This document shows positions 46,796 through 56,897 of a stretch of 64,000 nucleotides of DNA, in pieces. Positions within the stretch are counted from its first letter, which is position 1; every line of letters begins with the position of its first letter. The position numbers were made by a program, and so were the translations under genes. This stretch comes from Neurospora tetrasperma FGSC 2508 (lineage: Eukaryota > Ascomycota > Sordariomycetes > Sordariales > Sordariaceae), in NCBI RefSeq assembly GCF_000213175.1, contig NW_009799104.1, positions 2,111,724 to 2,175,723 on the forward strand. The letters are read 5' to 3'. Below the pieces are notes generated by a model. That model was not told the origin of the DNA. It made no database searches and saw nothing but the letters and a program-made list of their open reading frames with translations.

Positions 46796-49782
46796 ACGGA
46801 TCAACATACTCACGGCGCGGGGTCACTCCGGTTTTGGCGCCAGTCACTCAAGCCCCGCCTTTTGTGTTGGCATGTTGTAAGAAACGCCAATTGTTACCAT
46901 GGTTTTGTGCTTTTCTCTGTTTCTGTGTCTGGTGGGCATGCTGATGTCTGCACCTCTTTCCTGGGCAGCTGCATATGGCGTGCTGGCTATATGGCGCCTC
47001 CTGCCTGATTTTTTCCAACTCTAGAATCCAGACGAAGCGGTCGATCGGGTGCTCTTGAAAACAACACTCGCCATTTCGACCATTCGGGAGCTACAAAATC
47101 TGCAAGGTTGATCCTTTTGTACGATGGCACACTGCTGGTTTGGATCCATTATTCAATGACCTGTGAAAAGACGAAACAAACGGCCGTTGTATACCGATGT
47201 AAAGGTCATGACTCCAAAGGCTTTTGCTTCATTGCCTTGGCAAGTCCGGAAAGGAGGGCACACAAAATAAGCATATCGGATGATCCCTCAAGGGGCGGGT
47301 GGAAAGGGGCTCTTGGTCTTGGTGACCGGCGGCCTGGTTGTTTTTATTTCCTTAGTCGTTTGTCGTCTTTTTTTTTTTTTTTTATCTCTCAACAGAAAAG
47401 TAGCTAGAACAGCTGTTTAGGTAGTAAATGGTAGGGGCTACTGAGGTGAACCCGGTTCGGCGAGCAGACTTGAGTGACGAGGCGGACTGTATAACATCAG
47501 TGCCGATTTTGCTTTTTGTCCTTTCATTGTTGGGGGTGTACAGATACTCGGACCCTTTTGCCCCGATGGCCGTTATGACGCTAGGTGTTTCTGTGTGTTC
47601 AGAGTCAATTGGTTCACATATCGACAATCTAAGATGTTCTAGCGTGTGTCGTGATACTTTCCCAACCGAAGCAATCGCAAAGGCACTTCTAGTATGCAGA
47701 ACTTATATTAAGTTGAGAAGTCTTCCCGAATTTTAACCGTTATGGAATAGTGATTCGAGTTCAATGAGGTTGAAGGAAGCTATGGTTGGTACCGCACCTA
47801 TGAAAATCAGATTGGTTACATCCTGCATCTCCGTTGAAAGCCGAGCAAAAGCGCTACAAAGTAGATTGGCTAACTAGTGAATTGGGAATATTGGCATGTG
47901 CAATCATAATCCTGGTCCCAGGAAGCTCAGATGTATCACTAAAGTGCTGGCAAAATCCGACAAGTACAGAGTTGTACCGGCCTGCCTGAAAGGCTTTGCC
48001 ATATCATCCTCGACCAGGTGTTTGTGAGCTTCATGTTAAATTGTTGATATAAACGACATCAACCTCAACCTGTTGAGTGAACAAGTACTTGATGACCTCT
48101 GTAGTTCATAGCCAAGCCATCAATCAAAGCCGAAATGGTACCACGCAAAGGCAGGCCAGCCGGACGGTCATGCCGTCTCCCTCTCTGTCTGATCTACACT
48201 ACGGTTACATCACATGAGCTGTCCGGGAGGTGCGCGAGTTGTATGTGTGTTGTGCGTGCTCAGTTACAAGCCCAAGACTCCTAATGCTGCTGTCCGCCTG
48301 TGGGCTGCCTCGTAAGCTGTTATTGTATTCTTGATGTGCTGAGTAGGGAGTGACGCGCAAGTTGTCGGCTTCTTCTAGACTCTGTCTCCCCATGGGACAT
48401 ATATTCCAGTACGTTGAAGAATGTCAAGGGTAGGTAAAGCAGCAGTAAGGGTTAGGTTAGCGTAGCCAACGTAGGGCTAGAGAGCATAACCGAACGGATG
48501 ATCCTCGATTTTGTCCCCTTGTAGCGTAGTCTCTCGTAGCACTGGACCCTTGGCGACTTAGTCAAGGCGGTCAGGTGACCCTCAAAAACGGATAAGCTAT
48601 AAGGTTTGTGAAATCAGCTGGATCTATCCGGATAGGTACAAGGTTGTTCTCATTTGGCGTTTGTGGAAACTGTAAAGGGGGTGGCAGAAACTTGAAATCG
48701 AAGAAACAAGCGCCAGCTGGTCAACAAATCACAAGAGGAACAAACTAAGCATTGATGTTCGAGAACTTTAAGAACACTGCATGCTTAGACATTGGCAGCA
48801 AGACAGGATGATACATAGGTAGGGGACGACGACATGGCAACCATTCACTGCTGGATTCGGGACGTGAAGGAATGACTTTGTGCCTGCCTGATCACGTTGC
48901 TGTGGTGGTTAAGTTGTCGGCTGCTGAATCTCCCAATGACTTTTCAGTTGCATTGAATTGCTGGGGATTTTTCGTTCGGAACCTGGCAACCCCACAACCT
49001 AACGAAGCCATGAACACTCGGCCGGGGTCCCGCCCAGTGCGCCCTGGACGGGATTTACTCATTCACTTCTTCTTCCAGAAGGAACAGCCCAAAAAGCTCC
49101 GCATCTCTCACTGGGCCCTGGAACCCGACCGGTTTTGTTCCTGTTGACAACTTCCCGACTCTCCTTTAAATACCCTTTCCCTTCCGAGCTTCCCTTCCTT
49201 TTTGCCCGTGTCCAGTCTTCTTCTTGTGTCACGGAGCTTGGTTAGGTTGTGCCTCTTACCGTATATACCTTTTTGCGTTACGTGTAATGAACAAGTTAAT
49301 GCGCCTCCGTCTGTTTAATTCTTTTACGCACACTGTCTACTAGCCTTCCCGCCGACATAAGATACTTAATCAATTCCCGGTGCGACGGGAACCCCTAGAT
49401 TGGCTTTACCGAGAACACGCTCAACCCCCAGTCCATATTCAACAAAAGCCGACAAAACTTCCGTCCTGCGATATTTCACTCTCCCATTACGACGAGAACC
49501 AATTTCTCACCAAGGCGATTCACCTTTCTGTCAACGGTACAGAAATCACTTTTGCAACGAGATACCCTTAAGCCGACGGGAGCTGCATGCACCTTTAGCT
49601 ATATAACCGCCTGTCAACGAGCCCTGCGTCATCGTTCTTGGCGTCATATTTTCGATCATCCAAAGGACACACATCTACCTTGCGCATGCGCCCTGTGCCC
49701 CTGAGAAGCGACATATCGAACTTCCCGAGAACTTCAAACCAGCCCGAGTCCAAGAGGTAGCCCCTCTCACCAAGTCCCCAGA
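46796..49782. other. Intergenic region upstream of the mitochondrial carrier gene
   Basis: About 3 kb. The left end is the SR-gene 3' UTR. A T-run lies at about 47369-47384. I see no gene between 47.1 and 49.1 kb. A TTTAAATA element at about 49165 followed by a CT-rich leader, and TATATAA at 49600-49606, look like promoter elements of the carrier gene. Confidence 0.5.
49600..49606 (+). promoter_or_regulatory. TATA-like element before the mitochondrial carrier gene
   Basis: TATATAA located 177 bp upstream of the predicted ATG. Confidence 0.35.
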
Positions 49783-51086
49783 ATGTCCGCGGTATGTTCA
49801 CCCCTTCCCCCGCGATCTATATGGCACGCCGCATGAGCCATAATCGTTGCGCAGCGACTTGGTGCGCTCCCACTTCCGTTTTCCCGATACAAGCCGAAAC
49901 CGTGAGCGTGGACGCTTGTTTGTACGTTCCTGTCTTTTGACCTTGCGCTGACTTCTCCTGTCAGACGCCAAGCGCTAGCGGCGCGCCCTCGCCCCTACCC
50001 ATACCAACCGTCGAGAAACTGAGCGCCGCCGACCAGTTCCGATCCGTAGTTTCTCAGCCTACCGTGGCTGCCTTTTGTGCTGGCGGTGTCGCCGGTGCCG
50101 TCTCCCGAACAGTAGTCTCACCTCTGGAGCGCCTAAAAATCCTCTACCAGGTCCAAAGCAGCGGTCGCGAAGCGTACAAGCTTAGTGTGGGCAAGGCGTT
50201 GGCCAAGATGTGGAGGGAGGAGGGCTGGAGGGGCTTCATGGCCGGTAACGGCACCAATTGTATCCGTATCGTGCCATACTCGGCGGTACAGTTCGGAAGC
50301 TACAACTTCTACAAGAGAAACATCTTTGAGAGGCATCCGGGCGACTCCCTCACGCCCTTGTCGAGGCTGACTTGTGGTGGCCTCGCCGGCATCACCTCAG
50401 TGACCTTCACCTACCCTCTCGACATCGTTCGCACGAGGTTGTCGATCCAGACCGCGTCGTTTGCGGAGCTTGGCGAGAGGCCACGCAAAATGCCCGGCAT
50501 GTGGGAAACTTTGGTCAAGATGTACAGGACCGAGGGCGGATTCCCGGCTCTCTACAGAGGCATAGTTCCCACTGTCGCTGGTGTTGCTCCTTACGTAAGT
50601 CAAACTTGGCATGTGTCAAGGTAATCCGTATGTGCTGACCGTGGTCAATAGGTCGGTCTCAATTTCATGGTTTACGAGCATGTCCGCCAATACCTAACCT
50701 TGGACGGCGAGCAAAACCCTAGTGCCGTCAGGAAGCTGCTCGCTGGTGCGATTTCCGGTGCGGTGGCCCAGACCTGCACCTATCCCTTGTGAGTCCAATT
50801 TTCCCCCATCTTTCATGCGCATGACTAATTAGGGGGAAAAAAAAGCGATGTTTTGCGCCGCCGTTTCCAAATAAACACCATGTCTGGTATGGGCTACCAG
50901 TACAAGGGCATATTCGATGCCGTGCGCGTCATCGTCACCCAAGAAGGGATCCGCGGCTTGTACAAGGGAATAGTACCCAACTTGCTCAAGGTCGCGCCTA
51001 GCATGGCGTCGAGCTGGCTCAGTTACGAGGTCTGCCGTGATTTCCTTGTGGGACTGAAGCCTGAGGAGACCAAGCTCTTGCAATAG
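49783..51086 (+). CDS. Mitochondrial carrier family protein (SLC25), YPR011C-like
   Basis: Four exons: 49783-49791, 49965-50594, 50652-50788 and 50846-51086, 338 residues. Three tandem carrier repeats carry PLERLK (about 56), PLDIVRTR (about 153) and PFDVLRRR (about 258, split by the last intron), each with the matrix salt-bridge signature, plus six expected membrane helices. The segments GNGTNCIRIVPYSAVQFGSYNFYK, DVLRRRFQINTMSGMGYQYK and LLKVAPSMASSWLSYE resemble yeast YPR011C, reported to carry adenosine 5'-phosphosulfate/PAPS, and the wider CoA/ATP-Mg carrier branch. The exact substrate cannot be read from the sequence. The first coding exon is only nine bases (Met-Ser-Ala), which makes the start less certain; the intron after it is 173 nt. 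Confidence 0.9.
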
Positions 51087-52118
51087 ACGCCACGAGCTTG
51101 GATCCATACCACGAATCCAACGAACATCGACACCACCGAGGGCCCGCTGCCGAAAGCAAACAAAAACAGACAATAGAAGTCAGTAATAGAGGGGCAATGA
51201 TAGAGCCCTTGCATTTCATACGCGTCGACTTCTTCCTCCATAAGTAACCGGTGATAGTCCGTCATATCAAACCACGCTTTAATCAACCGACGCTCTATAT
51301 GAAATCACAGCATAAGTCAACCTGTGAGTTCACTGGTGGGAATGGTGTTGAAGTAGCTCGAAGCACTCCTATATCAAGTGATGACAGCGTTCTCATCAAA
51401 AAACCGGATTTGGCTTCAGCCGGGCAAGTGTCTGTCAAGAGCAGTCTAATGAAGCAGTGTGTTGGATTGTGTTTCTGTTTTATTTTCTTCTCTTGCTTGA
51501 ATGCGAGCTCGTTCTTATTGCATCGAAGGCCATGTTGCTTGTTGAATAACAATAAATTGGCAAAAGCACAGCGGAAATCCACAGGCATGTTTCATACTGA
51601 AAAAGGGAGAGTCAGTAAGTAGCTAGAGCGGGGCATCTTTGCAACAACATGGAAAAAAATTGACGATAGAGAGAAGTCACAAGTGCAGATTGGCTACTTG
51701 TGGCAAAGGTAGATGGAAAGATATACTAGTGTACCGAATGCATTCTCAATTGGTGTGACTTTCCTCGAACGTTCGAGGATGATTGGAGGCGAGACCGGTG
51801 ACAGCCGAACTTGGCTCGAACACACGGGATGACAACAATGACGGAACGTCCCGCAAAAGGGGAAAACAAAACAAAGAAGTGACAGGGATGTGACTGGTGG
51901 ATGGACGCACGAGCCATGCTGAAGCTGTACGCACAGACTATTCCTCCACCAGCTGGCGCCTCCAGGCCCACAATCCCAATTTCTGCCACAGGTGACCGCC
52001 CGCACAAAATCCGCTGGCGGTTGGACTCCAAAAACTTCTGTGAATTTTGCGGCACCTTTTGATTTCTGGATTTTGACAACCCCCGATTTCAGTCGACAAT
52101 CGAGAGTCAGCCGCCAAG
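51087..52118. other. Promoter region of the eL18 gene
   Basis: About 1 kb. It contains a perfect 18-bp palindrome at 51762-51779 with two TCGA cores, about 340 bp before the ATG. The rest is the carrier 3' flank and leader. No other gene is supportable. Confidence 0.5.
51762..51779. promoter_or_regulatory. 18-bp perfect palindrome upstream of eL18
   Basis: TCCTCGAACGTTCGAGGA reads the same on both strands. Neurospora ribosomal-protein promoters have been reported to share short upstream elements with TCGA cores (so-called Taq boxes, from memory); whether this matches them is not checked. Confidence 0.4.
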
Positions 52119-53179
52119 ATGGGTACGTAAAAACAGCAAAACACCATCACCAACTGCCACCGAAATGGCCTCCATTGAAGCCTTTGTGTGCGAGTGGACG
52201 AGATTTTCTCAACGTTGAAAAGCTGAGAAACTTCTTCGATCTGCGACCATGGCAATTTTCACCTGCGTTCCCGGTCGCTGGAGATGGTCCTTGTTGGCCC
52301 TCGATAGATGCCATACTGCAATCAACCAGATCGCTCCCTCTTTCTGAGAATGAAGAGGACGACGGTCTGATGCGGATTGGCTTCGAGGCGCAAAAACAAC
52401 AAAGGACGTACTTCGCGCACTTGGTCGAGCAATGGCACGCCAGTCTGAGCATACCTGAACCATTGAAGGCTGACTGGGAGTCTGTTTGCGACGAATAGGT
52501 ATCGATCTCCGCAAGCACCACGAGCGGTCCACTCACCGCAAGGCCCCCAAGAGCGACAATGTCTACTTGAAGCTCCTGGTCAAGCTTTACCGCTTCCTTG
52601 CCCGTAAGTTTTTTTTTCTTCATGTCTATGGCCCTCTTCTCTTGTAAGACTCGTCATGATGCTAACAACGCGCGCTCCCAGGCCGCACTGACTCTGCCTT
52701 CAACAAGGTCGTGCTCCGCCGGTTGTTCATGTCCCGCATCAACCGTCCTCCCATGTCCATCTCTCGCATTGTCGCCAACCTCAAGGGCAACGAGAAGAAG
52801 ACCGTCGTTGTTGTCGGTACCGTCACCGATGACAACCGTCTCCTGACCGTCCCCAAGGTCTCGGTTGCTGCCCTCCGCTTCACCGCCACTGCCCGTGCTC
52901 GCATCGAGGCTGCCGGTGGCCAGGCCATCACCCTCGACCAGCTCGCCCTCGAGAAGCCCACTGGTGCCAACACCCTCCTTCTCCGTGGCCCCAAGAACGC
53001 TCGCGAGGCCGTCAAGCACTTCGGCTTCGGTCCCCACAAGCACAAGGTGCGTCGCATCATACACATCTCAAAAAGAAATAGATTACTGACACCCATCACA
53101 GAAGCCCTACGTCGCTTCCAAGGGCCGCAAGTTCGAGAAGGCCCGTGGTCGCAGAAGATCCAAGGGTTTCAAGGTCTAA
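52119..53179 (+). CDS. rpl18: 60S ribosomal protein eL18
   Basis: Four exons: 52119-52122, 52499-52603, 52682-53046 and 53102-53179, 183 residues, the normal eL18 length. The product matches throughout: [59 protein letters not shown], and a basic C-terminus [10 protein letters not shown]. Codon use is strongly biased to C-ending codons, as expected for a highly expressed gene. The first coding exon is just ATG plus one base, followed by a 376-nt intron; a first intron right after the start codon is typical of fungal ribosomal-protein genes. It is a structural protein of the large cytosolic subunit. Convergent with mrm2, 391 bp apart. Confidence 0.97.
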
Positions 53180-53570
53180 ACGGAGCAAAGATACCCCTGG
53201 CGACATCTGGTACAAGGCGTGGGGAGTCTTTTGTTGCTCTCTCTTGTACTGCTGGCAAGAATGGCTTTGCTTGGCTGTTTTTGCTGTGCGTATTTGGGTT
53301 TGCATGGGGCAATACTCCGGGCTGCAGCTGGTGTGCAATCATCATAGGGCAACTTTCTTCAGTTTATGACAAGGGAATTGATGACCACCACGTCTTTACC
53401 AGAACCATTCGATATTTGTGACTGCTGTGAATGCTAATGTGATTTAGGTATCTGCTGTTCAATGTCTTATGCTGTGAACGTAAATATTCTTGCTCCCCAA
53501 GTTATCTTCTCGATAACGCCGTTTTACTCGTACAATGCCTTACAAGTCAACAATAGAGCGCCATCTTACA
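53180..53570. other. Convergent 3' region, eL18 and MRM2
   Basis: A 391-bp gap containing both 3' UTRs; nothing else recognised. Confidence 0.5.
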
Positions 53571-55533
53571 TCAGATGGGAATATCCTCCAAAATAACATC
53601 TCCCCTCCTATTCAGAGCAACAAAATACGCCTCCTTCGACTCCTTTTTCCATATCCAACCTCGTCAGCCAACCAAATTACAATGAGCCAAAAATTGTCCT
53701 GTGCTGTCCAAACAAGGGAAAGCAGGGAAACGGTGAGAAAAGAAGGGAAGGGGAGACTTACACTCCTAGAACTATCAGGCTTATCCCTATGAACCTTGGT
53801 AAACAGCTTCTTAAGCATGTTCTCCAACTTCTTGTCTTCTGACCCTTGGTAGAACTTGCAGACGAAGTGACCGCCGGGTTTGAGCGTGTCGTTTGCGAAT
53901 GAGAGAGCGGCATAGCAGAGGTCCTGATTTTGGGTGGAAAGGGGGGAAAGGGAGGGGGAGGTGTTAGTAGTGTTTTGCTTCGAAGATGGAGGGTAGGAAT
54001 TTCAAAAGGTTGGAGTTTTTGGATGTGGGGAAGAAATGTATGATGAATAGTTGATGGTCGAAAAGATTCAGAAGATTGGGTGGGATAACGAGAGGTGGGT
54101 GCATGATGACAAGAAACCAGACAAGAGAAATACACATACCATACTACCAGCGTGGTCCTTGAACGAAATCCCGCTCGTGTTCATCATCCTGCTATACGGG
54201 TTACTCAAAGTCTGGATGGAGAAGCCGGTGGTTTGGGGCCAGGGTTCTGACATGTCGCTTAGTACTACCTGTTTGTTTTGTTTTCCGGACAAAGGGGATA
54301 CGTTAGCGGTGTCAGCAATGATTTTGTAGTTAGATGTCAAGTGAGATGGATGCTCCGTTCCCTGTTGTAAGCAACGGTAAAGAAGAGGGGCGAATAATGA
54401 TAGTAAAGGAGGCGAGGGGTGTTGACTGAGAATGGTAATAAATGAACACGCACATCAACCAACCGCATTTGCTCTGGCTGCTTTTTCTTCCTTGGTTGTT
54501 GCTGCTCTTCTTGTTGGTGTCCCTCTTCGAGTTCCTCAGTACTATCTTCCCCGTCGAATTTGCTCTCTGTTTCTTTGGCTGCGGTGGTCGCCTTGTCTTC
54601 TTCTCGTCGGTCTTGTTCCAGAAGCTCAGGCTGCTGCAACTGAGCTTCTCTGACAGCCATCCGTTCCAACTCGATGTAACTCGGCCGGTCGGCAAAGATC
54701 TCTTGCTTTGCTACATCCTTTTGTTGTTGCCGTTGTTGCTGTTGCTGCTGCTGCTGCGGCTGCTCTTCCCGCCTCTCTGTGAGCTCCAACTTCTCCAGCC
54801 CTTGAACCATCTCCTCCACCACGTCGTTCTTCTCCTTCTGCCTAGCTTCACTTCCAGCCACTCCCTCGCCCACCTCACCCACTATCTCCCTCTCCAGCCC
54901 CGACCCCCTCGCGGCCTCCTCGATCTCTTCCCTCTCGACCCTTTCCTTCTCCTCCCGCTCCTTCGCCTCCTGTTCCACTCTAGCTGCCTTTTCCCTTTCC
55001 TTCCTCAATAACTCGACCCTCCCCCGTCCCTCCTCCTCCCTCAACCACCCCTTCACCAACCCCCTCACCCCTTCACTCAAGAAATTCCCCTGAATGGAAC
55101 TTACTCCCCTCGGCGGCTGGGCGGGGATGATGTCGATCCCCACCACTTTTCCGTCGGGTTTGGTGAGGTCCAGCGCGACCTGCGACCAGCTGCCGGGCGC
55201 AAAACCGAGGTCGACGACGATCTGGGAAGAATTGCGGCGGAAGAGGCGATACTTTTTGTTGATTTCGAGGAGTTTGAAGGCGGCGCGCGATTTGAGCCCG
55301 GCGGTGCGGGCGGAGCGGGCGTAATAATCGTTGGATTGGCGGGCTTTCCACTGGGAGTTTGAGGAGGAAGAGGATAGTCTGAGCTGATTGGTGGTGGGGA
55401 CATTGGTTGAGGGGCTGGGCGAGATGGTGGTCGTGGTGATAGTAGTAGTGGTGGGAAACAGGGAGGCTCTTGTGGTGGTGAAAATGGGCGTTGGTCGAAG
55501 GAAAAGGCGAGGTGGTAATCGTCGAGGCAACAT
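53571..55533 (-). CDS. mrm2: Mitochondrial rRNA 2'-O-methyltransferase MRM2 (FtsJ/RrmJ family) with large insert
   Basis: Four exons: 55533-54454, 54268-54140, 53923-53762 and 53642-53571, 480 residues, all introns phase 0. An Arg/Pro/Thr-rich N-terminus (about 1-55) fits a mitochondrial presequence. The FtsJ core has SRAAFKLLEI (K87), the SAM-binding DLGFAPGSWSQVA, VVLSDMSEPW (D365), GGHFVCKFYQG (K426) and ESKEAYFVALNR (E461), so the catalytic K-D-K-E tetrad is complete. It should methylate the 2'-O of a uridine in the mitochondrial large-subunit rRNA peptidyl-transferase loop, as yeast Mrm2 does. About 190 residues (165-355) of Glu/Gln/Arg-rich sequence with a Gln tract interrupt the core between two strands; E. 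coli RrmJ is only about 209 residues in total. The catalytic elements after the insert lie on short exons 2-4. Confidence 0.92.
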
Positions 55534-56897
55534 CTTTGGTGTTTCTTGGGATGTGGCTTTCTTGTCGAGGATGGATGGATGGATGTACGCGTCGGAAGAA
55601 AATAGTGAGGAAGATCGAGATAAGACAATGGATATTTGGTTGCGTGGATGTTCTGCTTTTAAACCCAGTATGATGGGATAAAGTCAGAAAAATGGCTAAG
55701 CCTTATCTGATGAGGGCGTGAGCAGTTGATGGTGGATATAATGTGCAGTCAGTTGTTTGGGAACTTGCATGCAGTTTGTGAAGTTTTTCCACATTGCTTT
55801 CGTTCGGTTTGTGGGATACCCAATTACGGTAGCCAGCCAAGACAGCCCGATTAACTCATAATACGCATTGCTTCATAAATTCTCCAACGTCATCTCTTGA
55901 CGCTCACATCAGCAACCAACCCCTTTAGTTTTACACAATCACCTGAAGCACTTCCTTAGAACAGGAGGTCAATTCGCAATGATTCACAAATTCTGGTATG
56001 AAGCCAATGATTGGCAAATCATGTTTCGCTATGTCCTGCAAAAACTGGCCCGTCAAACTGTATTGACCACCGACAACTGACAAGCGCTATGCGGGCTCGC
56101 TCGAGGCGGGTATCGGAAGGTGCAATGGGGCGCATGGATTCTGGTGTGCAGTATTTAACCGCGGGTCACGGTAGTAAACCGTTAGTTAGCCTGATCAACC
56201 AACCCACTCCCTCTGATCCTCTCCAACAACCGTGAGCACCACCGAGCATTGGCTGCAGTATCCATCATCAAGTTAGAATCAAACTGTCAACGTCCAAAAA
56301 GGTGTGAAACTTCGCTATCCAGAATCATGAAATCCTGGAATTCGACATACGAAACTTCCAACATGACGGGGGAAAAAAAGCCGATAACGCCTTCCCCAAC
56401 TCGAAGCTCCTCACAATGGGCAACGCTTCCAGAAATGTATGTCCCGCTCAAGGATTCTGCCCTCTCCTTCATCACCAGTCAGCGTGTTCTAGATGGAAAA
56501 AAACAAGGCGACTGGAGCCCGCGACTATCTTAACTCGACTCGGAATCCACCCATCCAACCTTCCTTTGTTGCCTTAAAAGGACTGCTATTTGGTTCGTCA
56601 TCGTCGGCCAAACGTCCCGAAAAATCAAAAATCTTGCGACATCTCCGTCCTACTGTTGCCTCTTTGGACAGAGCATGACTCGGAATCCTTCCACCCATCC
56701 TCCCTTCGCTTTGTTACCTCAGGAGGAGGAGGAGGAGGAGTCTTTGGTTCGTCATCAGTAAGAGAGTCGTAACTCTTCTCCACCGGGTTTGCCAGAGCAG
56801 CATTCATGTGCACACAGATGTTGTTGACGTCGTTGGCCAAGTTGTTAGTGCCATCTTTGCTTACTGCTGCGTTAGGAATTCTTTCCTCGTCCAACCA
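55534..56897. other. Region between mrm2 and the cysteine-rich orphan
   Basis: Contains the mrm2 promoter and the 3' flank of the orphan gene. On the minus strand, 56625-56897 stays open in the same frame as the orphan, directly after its stop. A diverged direct repeat with a 140-bp offset occupies 56537-56602 and 56677-56756. No independent gene is seen between 55.6 and 56.5 kb. Confidence 0.5.
56537..56756. repeat. Diverged direct repeat, 140-bp offset
   Basis: Copies at 56537-56602 and 56677-56756 both start GACTCGGAATCC, continue through CCCATCC and CTTTGTT-(g/a)-CCT, and end TTTGGTTCGTCATC. The second copy contains an expanded GGA/GAG run (about 56721-56740). Confidence 0.65.

Noticed and set aside
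48445-48465. AGGGTTAGGTTAG resembling the telomere repeat TTAGGG
   Set aside because: Only about one and a half imperfect units; too short to call an interstitial telomeric tract.
52147-52623. 158-codon minus-strand frame across the first intron of eL18
   Set aside because: No family, overlaps the eL18 exon 2 as antisense and lacks splice or codon support.
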